Source of the DNA: an uncultured Acetatifactor sp.
GTDB taxonomy: Bacteria; Bacillota; Clostridia; Lachnospirales; Lachnospiraceae
Length of the DNA: 46,336 bases
Assembly: GCA_949840935.1 (NCBI GenBank)
Contig: CATKXX010000024.1
Coordinates: 1 to 46,336 of the forward strand
Reading direction: 5' to 3'
In this document: positions 1 to 7,159 of the stretch, in pieces
How positions within the stretch are numbered: the first letter of the stretch is position 1
How the letters are laid out: each line of letters begins with the position of its first letter
Notes under the pieces: model-generated
Databases searched by the model: none
What the model was told of the DNA's origin: nothing
The model's input: the letters and a program-made list of their open reading frames with translations, nothing else
Translations under genes and position numbers: made by a program

Positions 1-62
1 CTTGTATTTTAACTCTGATCCTGGGTATTTCATATATTAAATCTTTATTTTTTTGTATTCCT

Positions 63-122
63 GTGGAATTTACTTTTTCAAAGTGGAATTTAATCTCGCA
101 AAGTGGAATTCACTTTTTCAAC
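63..122. repeat. Three tandem 20-bp repeats, IS-end-like
   Basis: Three head-to-tail copies of a 20-base unit start exactly 20 bases apart at 63, 83 and 103. Each begins GTGGAATT; the first unit reads GTGGAATTTACTTTTTCAAA. Related units lie at the far right edge of the window (46241-46290). Short repeated units at the element ends are known from IS21-family insertion sequences, where the transposase binds them. No transposase gene is inside the window, so the IS identity is inference. The 62 bases before the repeats are A+T-rich and show no gene. Confidence 0.55.
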
Positions 123-138
123 TCACCCTCAGGAAACA

Positions 139-167
139 TTGACATGCTTCCCTGCATACAATAAACC
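139..167 (+). promoter_or_regulatory. Candidate promoter of the Cys/Gly-rich gene
   Basis: A perfect -35 box TTGACA (139-144) is followed 17 bases later by TAAACC (162-167), a weak -10 match. It lies about 30 bases ahead of the start at 195. The -10 box is the weak point of the call. Confidence 0.3.
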
Positions 168-194
168 ATAAATAAACCCATGGAGGCAAATTAA

Positions 195-485
195 ATGAGC
201 GATTTAACTGCTACAAACTGCGGATGCAATGATTCCTGCGGATGTGCACAGAACAATAACGGATGGGGCGGCTGCAACAGCTGGATCTGGATCCTCCTCC
301 TTCTGTGCTGCTGCGGCGGCAACGGCGGCGGCTTCTTCGGCGGCAACAACGGCTGTGGCTGCAATAACGACTGTGGCTGCGGATGCGGCAACAGCATGTT
401 CGGCGGCAATAGCTCCTGCAGCTGGCTGATCTGGATTCTCCTGATCTCCTGCTTCTGCGGCGGCAACGGCGGCGGATGCTGCTAA
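195..485 (+). CDS. Cys/Gly-rich small protein, HCB protein 13 type
   Basis: A 96-residue protein with 18 cysteines and very many glycines and asparagines. Two copies of a hydrophobic-plus-cysteine block are visible: WIWILLLLCCCGGNGGG at residues 30-46 and a similar WLIWILLISCFCGGNGGG at 77-94, separated by Cys-Gly/Asn-rich sequence. This points to an internal duplication. It resembles short Lachnospiraceae proteins that databases name 'chorion class high-cysteine HCB protein 13'; that name reflects composition and not a proven function. A GGAGG at 182-186 fits the ATG at 195. Role unknown; the hydrophobic blocks could insert in a membrane and the cysteines could bind metal or crosslink, for example in a coat layer. 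The high-Cys composition makes the reading frame itself convincing, and the two antisense frames over it are compositional shadows. Confidence 0.75.
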   Translation: MSDLTATNCGCNDSCGCAQNNNGWGGCNSWIWILLLLCCCGGNGGGFFGGNNGCGCNNDCGCGCGNSMFGGNSSCSWLIWILLISCFCGGNGGGCC

Positions 486-527
486 GCTCCTGTCATTTTG
501 TTCTCCGCGGCATTCCTGCGGAAACAG

Positions 528-547
528 GCGGCGGCAAAAGCCGCCGC
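528..547 (+). other. GC-rich perfect hairpin after the Cys/Gly-rich gene
   Basis: GCGGCGGC (528-535) and GCCGCCGC (540-547) form an 8-bp stem around an AAAA loop. No T-run follows, so this is not a standard terminator by itself. It sits 43 bases past the stop codon at 485 and just before the T-tailed hairpin at 563-592. Confidence 0.5.
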
Positions 548-562
548 ACACCATGTCAGGGC

Positions 563-592
563 GGGAAGGGGCTCCCTTGGGAGCCTTTTCCC
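563..592 (+). terminator. Rho-independent terminator candidate
   Basis: GGCTCCC (570-576) pairs with GGGAGCC (579-585) around a two-base gap. The stem can extend through GGGAAGG on the left and CCTTTTCCC on the right, and it carries a short TTTT. It is likely the terminator of the Cys/Gly-rich gene. The rest of 593-755 holds no gene; a TATAAT near 640 has no convincing -35 partner. Confidence 0.45.
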
Positions 593-755
593 ATGCAGAC
601 AGGTGTTCATATCTATATCCGGGCTTACATAGGATAGTTATATAATGCTTTCTGAAATACAATGCCTCTTTCCGCTCAAAACGACAGTAAACCGTTATGC
701 TGTTCATGAGGGAACGCCTGATATTTTTGCCAGTACAGGGCGGAGGGATTAGGCG

Positions 756-806
756 ATGCGGTGGTGTTGCCCGCCGACAGGTGTATGGGAAGCCGGAAAG
801 GATTAG
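756..806 (+). CDS. Possible 16-residue leader peptide
   Basis: GGAGGG (742-747) lies 8 bases before an ATG at 756 that opens the frame MRWCCPPTGVWEAGKD, stopping with TAG at 804-806. The stop is 8 bases before the ATG (815) of the next gene, whose own ribosome binding site is weak. This fits translational coupling. A GTG at 761 in the downstream gene's frame would be 13 bases from the same GGAGGG, too far for a good start. Nothing proves that this peptide is made. Confidence 0.3.
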   Translation: MRWCCPPTGVWEAGKD

Positions 807-814
807 GGAATTCC

Positions 815-1237
815 ATGGAAGAAAATGAAATGGGAAGCATTGCCGCATTTGATTCCCTGTTTACAACCAACCGCATCCAGATGATGAAGGTGCTTCTGCC
901 TTATCTGAAAACGGAACAGCAGGGGGCCCTGGCCGTCTACATTAAAATGATGGAATTAAATTACACCCTGTCTTTTTTCAGGAATAATCCTCATGCCATG
1001 CCCCTCCGGTTTCCACAGAAATCCGATTCTTCCCGGCTATGGGATGAAATACTCCCCTTCTGCAATCCTGCGGAGCGAAACAGGGTAGAGAGTATGAAAA
1101 ACATGATGCAGAATATGAAGCAAATGCAGGAAATGATGGAAACAATGCAAATGATGCAGGAGATGTTCCCTGATGGGATGGATATGGAAAACATGGATTT
1201 ATCTTCCATCATGGAAATGATGAATAACGGCAGTTGA
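815..1237 (+). CDS. Unknown protein with Met-rich tail
   Basis: Starting at the ATG at 815 gives about 140 residues beginning MEENEMGSIAAFDSLF. The first half looks like an ordinary small helical domain. The last ~50 residues are about one-third methionine, with repeated QMQEMM / TMQMMQEM patterns and an acidic end (GMDMENMD), predicting a long amphipathic helix. I do not recognise a named family. The gene is followed 70 bases later by another small Met-containing protein (1308-1598) on the same strand, so the two probably form an operon. Possible upstream starts are GTG 761 and ATG 785. The ATG at 815 is preferred because the earlier part overlaps a short well-positioned leader frame and looks non-conserved. 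Confidence 0.6.
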   Translation: MEENEMGSIAAFDSLFTTNRIQMMKVLLPYLKTEQQGALAVYIKMMELNYTLSFFRNNPHAMPLRFPQKSDSSRLWDEILPFCNPAERNRVESMKNMMQNMKQMQEMMETMQMMQEMFPDGMDMENMDLSSIMEMMNNGS

Positions 1238-1307
1238 CACGCATACACCGTCGATATGATCAGAGCAGGAAACCAATCTAATATATAAAACGAAGGGAGT
1301 ACACAAT

Positions 1308-1598
1308 ATGTCAGAGCAGGAAAGGCCAAAATGGATGTCCGACGAGCTGGTGAAGGATATCTCACAAAAAAAACTGGATTTTCTGTCACAAATGTTTGCC
1401 CAGGGGCAGGGCAAGAACCAGAAGGAAATGATGATGTTCCTGATGCCCATGATGAAAAAGGCCAAACAGGAAAATCTCGTTTTTACCCCTCAGGAAATGC
1501 AGGCCGCCATCGCAGCCATCAAAAAATACAGTACGCAGGAGGAACTGGAAAAAATCAACGACATACTGGAAAAAAATGCGAAACAGGGCGGTCACTGA
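1308..1598 (+). CDS. Unknown small helical protein
   Basis: A 96-residue charged protein beginning MSEQERPKWMSDELVKDIS, with AAGGGAG 8 bases before the ATG. It contains a Met-rich stretch (MMMFLMPMMKKAKQ, about residues 43-56) followed by FTPQEMQAAIAAIKKY and a C-terminal charged helix. No domain is recognised. The Met-rich patch and position after the gene at 815 suggest that the two proteins act together. A hairpin terminator overlaps the end of the gene. Confidence 0.6.
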   Translation: MSEQERPKWMSDELVKDISQKKLDFLSQMFAQGQGKNQKEMMMFLMPMMKKAKQENLVFTPQEMQAAIAAIKKYSTQEELEKINDILEKNAKQGGH

Positions 1599-1620
1599 CC
1601 GCCCCTTATGCCGTTTTCTT
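1586..1620 (+). terminator. Terminator of the Met-rich gene pair
   Basis: GGGCGGTC (1586-1593) pairs with GACCGCCC (1597-1604). The stem overlaps the final codons and stop of the gene ending at 1598. A loose T-rich tract with GTTTTCTTTT follows. Confidence 0.55.
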
Positions 1621-1667
1621 TTCCAATTCTTCTACCCTTTTTTCAAGCTGGTCTATCTTCCCGGTTT

Positions 1668-2333
1668 TCAGGGTTGATATTCGGACACTATATACACGGC
1701 ATATTGGTTTCCATCGGCCGCGATCAGCAATTTCCCGTCATATTCAAATAAAAGGTGCCCCAACAGCATACCGCTATTAGCCTGCAGCTCCGCAACAGGC
1801 CATCCTTCCCCCAGGCTTCGGATAAAACCGGCTTCCTTCATGCTATCCGGCATATCCTTTGACGCTTCCGTTTTTTCGTATCGATACAGAGTGCCATTGT
1901 AACAGATGGAAGACGGTGTGCCCGCAGGCAGCTGGCAGTCCGACCTGCCTCCATCCTCCTCGGGAATCAGCAAAAAGTACCGGTATCCTTCCAGCCCCGG
2001 CAGATACCGGCTTTCATCGGCTCCCAGCAGAAGCCAGTCCGAGTACCGGTACATCTCTGTATACCACTCCGCTCCCGCAATGCCATCCGGAAACCTTTCC
2101 ATCAGTTCAATATACTCCAATTCCTTCTCTGAAGGGAAAAATTCACCGTCATTTTTATAGAGTCGGCCGTCATAAGAATAAAAACCTTCCTCCGTCTTAC
2201 AAAAGCCCTGTTCCTCCCCGCAGCCTGACAGGGCAAACGCCAGCGACAGTGCGAAAAACATAGCGGTACATGCATGTACTTTTAAGCCGCCCTTCCTGCC
2301 AATCCTGGATACAGAACCGGTTAATCCATCCAT
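1668..2333 (-). CDS. Unknown lipoprotein
   Basis: A predicted surface lipoprotein of about 221 residues. A hydrophobic signal segment (TAMFFALSLAFALSG) leads to a lipobox LSGC, with the lipidated cysteine at residue 38 from the chosen start. The mature part is acidic and rich in Tyr and Gly, with phrases such as YSYDGRLYKNDGEFF and a C-terminal LLFEYDGKLLIAADG. No family is recognised. The ATG at 2331-2333 is chosen because AAGGAG lies 9 bases upstream; the frame stays open further upstream to 2582, but that part overlaps the terminator and the end of the EF-G2 gene. A strong hairpin lies between this gene and the EF-G2 gene, so it probably has separate expression. Confidence 0.65.
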   Translation of the reverse strand: MDGLTGSVSRIGRKGGLKVHACTAMFFALSLAFALSGCGEEQGFCKTEEGFYSYDGRLYKNDGEFFPSEKELEYIELMERFPDGIAGAEWYTEMYRYSDWLLLGADESRYLPGLEGYRYFLLIPEEDGGRSDCQLPAGTPSSICYNGTLYRYEKTEASKDMPDSMKEAGFIRSLGEGWPVAELQANSGMLLGHLLFEYDGKLLIAADGNQYAVYIVSEYQP

Positions 2334-2410
2334 CAAAGCCTTCTCCTTCCCCTCACGCATGAGGCGGTGCCCGTACCACATCCTGACATCTTCGTACGAC
2401 CGTGAAAAAA

Positions 2411-2448
2411 TACAAATTTCATACAAGCAGCCGGAGTTTCCCGGCTGC
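2411..2448 (-). terminator. Terminator of the EF-G2 gene
   Basis: On the minus strand GCAGCCGG (complement of 2441-2448) pairs with CCGGCTGC (complement of 2427-2434) around a 6-base loop. The downstream sequence TTGTATGAAATTTGTATTTTTT is T-rich. It lies 36 bases past the EF-G2 stop codon. Confidence 0.65.
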
Positions 2449-2484
2449 CTGTATTTCTGATCAATATTTTTAATGCCCCTGGTA

Positions 2485-4578
2485 TCAGTCATCCGAGCTG
2501 TTCTCAGCAACTTTCGCCGCCCTGGCAGCAACCTCCTTCTCCTGCACATCGGAGGGAGCCTGCTCATAGCGCGCAAATTCATAAGAGTATTCGCCCCTGC
2601 CTCCGGTCATGGAACGCAGGTCAGTGCAGTAGCCATAGAGGCTGCTCATAGGGATATCCGCCTCGATAGTCTGTTTGCCGCCTGCCACAGGATTCATACC
2701 CAGGACACGCCCCCTTCTCTTATTCAGGTCGCCCATCACATCGCCTGTATAGGCATCGGGCACCGTCACCTTAATGGAAGCAATGGGCTCAAGCAGCACA
2801 GGTTTCGCTTCCATAAAGCCCTTCTTAAACGCCTGAATGGTAGCCATCTTGAAGGCCTGCTCGGAAGAATCCACCGGATGATAGGAACCGTCGTATAACA
2901 CTGCCTTCACACCGACAACGGGATATGCTGCCATGGGGCCTTTGAGCACGGACTCCTGAAGCCCCTTTTCCACAGCAGGATAGTAATTCTTAGGCACAGC
3001 GCCTCCCACTACCTCCTGCTCGAACACAAAGGCGGTCTCCAGATCCTCAGCAGGCGAGAAACGCATTTTCACATGGCCGTACTGCCCGTGCCCTCCGGAC
3101 TGCTTCTTATACTTATATTCCACATCCGACTTACCCTTTATGGTTTCCCGATATGCAATCTTGGGCTTGGTCAGCTCTACATCAACCTTGTACTCATTTA
3201 ACAGCCTGCTGACGATGACCTCCAGATGCTGGTCGCCCATACCATATAGCAGCGTCTGCCTGTTCTCCGCATCATTTACCACCTTCAGGGTCTGATCCTC
3301 GTGGGTCAGCTTCTGCAGGGCCTGAGAAATCTTATCCACATCACCCTTATTCTTCGGCTTATAGCGCATATAGGTATAAGGGGTGGAAATATCGAATTTG
3401 CCGTATTTAATGGTAGTCGCCTTGGTGGACAGGCTGTTCCCTGTCCTGGCCGCCGTAAGCTTTGCAAGGGCGCCGATATCGCCCGCATGAAGTTCGGGGA
3501 CTTCGATCGGCTTATTGCCCTGGAGCACATAGATCTTACCGATCTTCTCCTCAATGTCACGATCCACATTGTAGAGCAGGTCATCCGTTTTCAATACGCC
3601 GGAGTTGACCTTGATCAGAGAGTACTTGCCAATAAAGGGATCCACGATCGTCTTCCAGATATATGCAGATTTCGCCTTGGAGAAATCATAGTCCGCATTG
3701 TAAATCTCATTGGTCTTCATATTGATACCCGCCACCTGCCTGTTCTCAGGGCTGGGGAAGTATTTCACAATATCATCCAGCAGCGTATAAACGCCCTGGC
3801 ACAGGATGTTGGAGCCCATGGTCATGGGAACGATACTGCAGTCACAGACATTGGTGCGCAGCGCCGCCCTGATCTCCGCCTCTGAGAAGCTCTCCCCGCC
3901 AAAATACCGTTCCATCATCTCCTCACTGGTCTCCGCCACAGCTTCCATCAGCGTATCCCGGCAGAGCTGCAGGTTCGCCTTGCTGTACTCGGGCACATCG
4001 CATGGAACCACTTCCTTTCCCTGCCAGCGGTTTCCCGTCTCCGTGATCACATTGACATATCCCACAAACTTCTCATCCTCACGGATGGGCAGATTAAAGG
4101 GCGCCATCTTCTTGCCATACAGGTTGGTCATATCCTCCACCACCTGGCGGAAGGAAGCATTGTCCACATCCATATTGGATACATAGATTATTCTGGGCAG
4201 CTTATATTTTTCACAGATTTCCCATGCCTTCTGGGTTCCCACCTCGATACCGGACTTGCCGTTCACCACGATAATGGCAGCTCCCGCCGCGCTGACGGCC
4301 TCCTCCATCTCGCCCACAAAATCAAAATAGCCGGGGGCGTCGATCACATTAATCTTATGCCCTTCCCACTCGATCGGAATCACGGAGGTGTTGATAGAAA
4401 ACTGACGCTTCTGTTCTTCCTTCCCATAGTCACTTATGGTATTTTTGTCGGATACCTTCCCCATCCTGGAAGTAAGCCCCGCCAGATAAGCAAAGCTCTC
4501 CGCCAGACTGGTCTTTCCGCTGCCGCCGTGACCTAACAGCACAACATTACGAATCTTGTCGGTTGTGTAAACTTTCAT
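2485..4578 (-). CDS. EF-G2-type translational GTPase
   Basis: A 697-residue paralogue of elongation factor G with all five EF-G domains: an N-terminal GTPase, then the characteristic domain IV (HGQYGHVKMRF) and a C-terminal domain (VMGDLNKRRGRVLGM). It belongs with EF-G2/FusA2-type proteins and not the main fusA. The P-loop is GHGGSGKTS (residues 16-24) in place of AHIDAGKTT. Switch II reads DAPGY (80-84), where canonical EF-G has DTPGH. The guanine-specificity motif NKxD is SNMD (134-137). Loss of the switch-II histidine implies slow or altered GTP hydrolysis, so a role as a conditional factor is plausible. GGAGGAGC lies 5 bases before the ATG at 4576-4578; an ATG 27 bases upstream lacks such a site. 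The gene is monocistronic, with its own promoter and terminator. Confidence 0.88.
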   Translation of the reverse strand: MKVYTTDKIRNVVLLGHGGSGKTSLAESFAYLAGLTSRMGKVSDKNTISDYGKEEQKRQFSINTSVIPIEWEGHKINVIDAPGYFDFVGEMEEAVSAAGAAIIVVNGKSGIEVGTQKAWEICEKYKLPRIIYVSNMDVDNASFRQVVEDMTNLYGKKMAPFNLPIREDEKFVGYVNVITETGNRWQGKEVVPCDVPEYSKANLQLCRDTLMEAVAETSEEMMERYFGGESFSEAEIRAALRTNVCDCSIVPMTMGSNILCQGVYTLLDDIVKYFPSPENRQVAGINMKTNEIYNADYDFSKAKSAYIWKTIVDPFIGKYSLIKVNSGVLKTDDLLYNVDRDIEEKIGKIYVLQGNKPIEVPELHAGDIGALAKLTAARTGNSLSTKATTIKYGKFDISTPYTYMRYKPKNKGDVDKISQALQKLTHEDQTLKVVNDAENRQTLLYGMGDQHLEVIVSRLLNEYKVDVELTKPKIAYRETIKGKSDVEYKYKKQSGGHGQYGHVKMRFSPAEDLETAFVFEQEVVGGAVPKNYYPAVEKGLQESVLKGPMAAYPVVGVKAVLYDGSYHPVDSSEQAFKMATIQAFKKGFMEAKPVLLEPIASIKVTVPDAYTGDVMGDLNKRRGRVLGMNPVAGGKQTIEADIPMSSLYGYCTDLRSMTGGRGEYSYEFARYEQAPSDVQEKEVAARAAKVAENSSDD

Positions 4579-4686
4579 ATTACGCTCCTCCGTTTTATGT
4601 TTCATTTGGGTATTTTGCCCGAAAAAAATCTGTCTTCAAAAGCCCCATGTGTTTATTTTACTAAATATTCTCACTTTTTACAATAT

Positions 4687-4716
4687 ATTATTTGCTTAAA
4701 TTGCTTAGCTTGTCAA
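4687..4716 (-). promoter_or_regulatory. Candidate promoter of the EF-G2 gene
   Basis: On the minus strand TTGACA (complement of 4711-4716) is followed after 18 bases by AATAAT (complement of 4687-4692). A second TTGACA lies 13 bases further upstream (4724-4729) within a direct repeat TTGACAAGCT. The duplication may be fortuitous or an alternative -35 box. Confidence 0.45.
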
Positions 4717-4838
4717 AAAGCTTGTCAAAAATCATGCAAAGGCAGATTCTATTAAGGGAAAACAAGACTGATTTTGGGTGATCAACAGAATGGCCATGCG
4801 GGCCAGGGAAAACCTGATAAATTCCGGACACAAAAAAA

Positions 4839-4912
4839 TGGAAGCAATGGGGCTCGAACCCATGACCTCTCGCGTGTGAGGCGAACGCTCATCCCGGCTG
4901 AGCTATGCTTCC
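4839..4912 (-). tRNA. tRNA-Val (anticodon CAC)
   Basis: A 74-base cloverleaf on the minus strand. The acceptor arms are GGAAGCA and TGCTTCC with discriminator A. The D-arm contains AGCTCAGCCGGGATGAGC, the anticodon stem TTCGC/GCGAG encloses the loop CTCACAC, and the T-arm holds GGTTCGAGCCCC. The anticodon CAC reads GUG valine codons. CCA is not encoded, and a run of seven T follows directly, which can act as the terminator. It stands alone and not in a tRNA cluster. Confidence 0.93.
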
Positions 4913-4921
4913 ATGAACATT

Positions 4922-4949
4922 ATTATATCACTATAAAAGAAAAATGCAA
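4922..4949 (-). promoter_or_regulatory. Promoter of tRNA-Val
   Basis: On the minus strand TTGCAT (complement of 4944-4949), a 16-base spacer and a perfect TATAAT (complement of 4922-4927), ending 9 bases before the mature tRNA 5' end. Confidence 0.65.
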
Positions 4950-5041
4950 TACAAGTTATGAATTTTTTTGCAGGTACCATTTCAGAAATCATTTCAGACA
5001 TGCATTTTCCTACAGCCCATTTCCATGCAATATGATTTCCC

Positions 5042-5070
5042 TTGACTTTCGCGCGTTGAAGTAGTATAGT
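5042..5070 (+). promoter_or_regulatory. Promoter of prephenate dehydrogenase gene
   Basis: TTGACT (5042-5047), a 17-base spacer and TATAGT (5065-5070), 57 bases ahead of the start codon at 5128. Both boxes differ by one base from consensus. Confidence 0.65.
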
Positions 5071-5127
5071 GTAGCCGTATGAAAACAATCGGAAGACATA
5101 TGAAGGCAGCTTCCGGAGGAGGTATTT

Positions 5128-6228
5128 ATGTCTCGGATCACTTGTGGTTTCATCGGCCTTGGCCTGATCGGAGGCTCTGTGGCAAGAGCTTTGAAGCAGT
5201 CCATCCCCAATGTCAGCATTGTAGCCTACGATATAAACAGAGAATCATTGAAGCTGGCTCTGGAACAGGGCGTGGCAGATGTGGCGGCGGACAGTATCGA
5301 CAGCCGTTTCTCCTGCTGTAACTATATCTTCCTGTGCGCTCCGGTTCAGAAAAACGACTCCAATCTCGCCGCCGTAAAGAAGGTCATGTCCCCGGACTGC
5401 CTTCTGACCGACGTGGGCAGCGTCAAAACCGCCATCCACGCCGCCGTCCGCGAGGCAGGGCTGGAGCGCCGCTTTATCGGCGGCCATCCCATGGCGGGCA
5501 GCGAGCGCACGGGCTTTGCCAACTCCAAGGCGTCCCTGCTGGAAAATATTTATTACATCCTGACCCCCACCACCCAGGTTCCTCCCCAAAAGCTGGAAGA
5601 TTACCGCCGTCTGGTGGAAGACATGGGCGCCATCCCCCTGGTACTGGACTGTGAAAGCCATGACTATATCACTGCTGCCGTCAGCCATCTGCCCCATCTG
5701 GTAGCATCCTCCCTGGTCAATCTGGTGCGGGACAGCGATTCTGCGGAGGGCATCATGAAAATGGTGGCAGCGGGTGGGTTCAAGGATATCACCAGGATTG
5801 CATCCTCCTCCGCGGTAATGTGGCAGCAGATCTGCCTCACAAATACTGCAAATATCTCTGTTTTACTGGGAGATTACATCAATGCACTGGCCAGGATAAA
5901 GGAGACCCTGGACAGCAGGGATCAGGAAGGCTTATACGATTTCTTCGACAGCGCCCGCATATACCGCGATTCCTTTATCAGCGCTTCCAGAGGGCCCATC
6001 AAGCGCTCTTTCTGCGCAAACGTGGACATTGCCGACAGGGCCGGCGCACTGGCCTGCATCGTCACACTTCTCTCAAAACAGCAGATCAGCATCAAAAACA
6101 TCGGTATTACTCACAACCGGGAGACCGAAGACGGTGTGCTGCAGCTGGAATTTTACGGGGAAGCCCCCCTGCGGGCGGCGGTGGCGCTGCTTGAGTCGGA
6201 AGGATATTCTCCCCGCATCCGCCAGTAG
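5128..6228 (+). CDS. tyrA: Prephenate dehydrogenase with ACT domain
   Basis: Converts prephenate to 4-hydroxyphenylpyruvate with NAD(P)+ in tyrosine synthesis; cytosolic. The 366-residue protein starts with a Rossmann fold (GFIGLGLIGGS, residues 7-17). It carries the family motif GGHPMAGSE and the helical dimer-domain motif AAVSHLPHL. Residues 295-366 form a C-terminal ACT domain (FCANVDIADRAGALACIVTLL-like), the usual site of tyrosine feedback control. GGAGGAGG sits 5 bases before the ATG. It is the only gene on the plus strand here, with its own promoter and no other aromatic-pathway gene nearby, so it is expressed apart from a shikimate operon. It ends convergently with the VanZ-like gene, 47 bases apart, with no clear terminator between them. 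Confidence 0.93.
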   Translation: MSRITCGFIGLGLIGGSVARALKQSIPNVSIVAYDINRESLKLALEQGVADVAADSIDSRFSCCNYIFLCAPVQKNDSNLAAVKKVMSPDCLLTDVGSVKTAIHAAVREAGLERRFIGGHPMAGSERTGFANSKASLLENIYYILTPTTQVPPQKLEDYRRLVEDMGAIPLVLDCESHDYITAAVSHLPHLVASSLVNLVRDSDSAEGIMKMVAAGGFKDITRIASSSAVMWQQICLTNTANISVLLGDYINALARIKETLDSRDQEGLYDFFDSARIYRDSFISASRGPIKRSFCANVDIADRAGALACIVTLLSKQQISIKNIGITHNRETEDGVLQLEFYGEAPLRAAVALLESEGYSPRIRQ

Positions 6229-6275
6229 CAGGAAAAGCTTTCGCCGAACCGCTGTGTTTGCCGGACAGCACCGTT

Positions 6276-6797
6276 TCAGCCGCGGCTTTCGCGTAGACGC
6301 TTCCTGCGCCGCTGAAACAGCTTTCCCACAAGCAGGCAGAAAAGCAGCCCCGCGGCCCCTCCGCAGGTGTCCAGGCAGACATCCGCAAGGTTACCGTCCC
6401 TGCCCGGCACAAACAGCTGGTGGATTTCGTCCGCTGCCGCCGACACGGTGACCCAGACGACGGTAAGCAGATACAATCCCCTCCCCCGTCTCATCCACTG
6501 GCTCCAGAGTACATAGACAAGGACACCCATGCAGGCATACTCGGTAAAATGCGCCAGCTTTCTGACCGGGCCCTCGAACCTGCGGATAAATTCCTCCAAC
6601 AGAGAGCCGCTCAGCCTCCCGCCTGAAAAAGAGTTAACCACATTCACACACATGGCGGAGATTGACCGGCTCAGCGCTCCCGATTCCTCCGCGTCCTGCG
6701 CCGAGAAGCTGAATATCAACACATACAGGAGAATCAGCAAAGCTCCGGCACACAGGGATATCCCTATTTTCCTTTTATTTATTCCTGATATCTTCAA
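6276..6797 (-). CDS. VanZ-like membrane protein
   Basis: A small integral membrane protein of about 173 residues with the VanZ-family signatures KLAHFTEYACMGVL and DEIHQLFVPGR followed by D-x-x-x-D-T-C-G-G. It has an N-terminal transmembrane segment (AGALLILLYVLIFSFSAQ) and further helices in the second half. VanZ proteins are named after a teicoplanin-resistance protein, but most members have no proven role. The start is uncertain: a TTG at 6795-6797 gives MKISGINKRK and has a GAGG upstream, while a GTG at 6855-6857 would add 20 residues inside the PilZ gene. Either way it overlaps the end of the PilZ gene, so the two are translationally coupled. It is the last gene of the minus-strand run that begins at pheS. 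Confidence 0.78.
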   Translation of the reverse strand: MKISGINKRKIGISLCAGALLILLYVLIFSFSAQDAEESGALSRSISAMCVNVVNSFSGGRLSGSLLEEFIRRFEGPVRKLAHFTEYACMGVLVYVLWSQWMRRGRGLYLLTVVWVTVSAAADEIHQLFVPGRDGNLADVCLDTCGGAAGLLFCLLVGKLFQRRRKRLRESRG

Positions 6798-7113
6798 TGG
6801 TCTGATAAACCTCGATTCTGGCCGATTCCGTATCCGGCATCCCCACAAACACCGCACCGTAGGAATACCTTTTCTCTCTCATTTCAACGCGTACGATCCG
6901 CAGGATTGCGTGAATGACCTCCTTAGTCCAGATGGTCAGAAGAGCCTCATATACCTCCCCCACCTGGAGCTGCTCCTTACATTCAAAGCCTATGCCGCTC
7001 TTTGATACATCCGTGATCTCAATGGATACCTGATAGTCTTCACCGTCACCAAGCCGCTTTATAACAAGCTTCGAGGGCATGCTTGTCCTTTTGTTTTTCC
7101 TTCTCTCATCCAT
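6775..7113 (-). CDS. PilZ domain protein
   Basis: A single-domain protein of about 112 residues. It has the two c-di-GMP binding signatures of PilZ domains: RKNKR (the RxxxR box) near the start and DVSKSG (the DxSxxG box) about 35 residues later. No second domain is present, so it would be a stand-alone c-di-GMP receptor. No diguanylate cyclase, phosphodiesterase or motility gene lies in the window, so the target is not shown. GGAG lies 11 bases before the ATG at 7111-7113; an ATG at 7120-7122 is only 2 bases from the same site and is less likely. The gene follows queA by about 46 bases and overlaps the VanZ-like gene. Confidence 0.8.
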   Translation of the reverse strand: MDERRKNKRTSMPSKLVIKRLGDGEDYQVSIEITDVSKSGIGFECKEQLQVGEVYEALLTIWTKEVIHAILRIVRVEMREKRYSYGAVFVGMPDTESARIEVYQTIEDIRNK

Positions 7114-7159
7114 CAACGGCATCTCTCCTTTTCATTCCATACAAATGATTTTCTGGATG

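Noticed and set aside
204..848. 214-codon minus-strand frame over the Cys/Gly-rich gene
   Set aside because: Its Ala-rich translation is what the antisense of Gly/Cys codons gives. It has no ribosome binding site, and the plus-strand gene has a good one.
4774..5064. Plus-strand frame crossing the tRNA-Val gene
   Set aside because: The phrase GARTHDLSR within it is the well-known false translation of a tRNA antisense strand.
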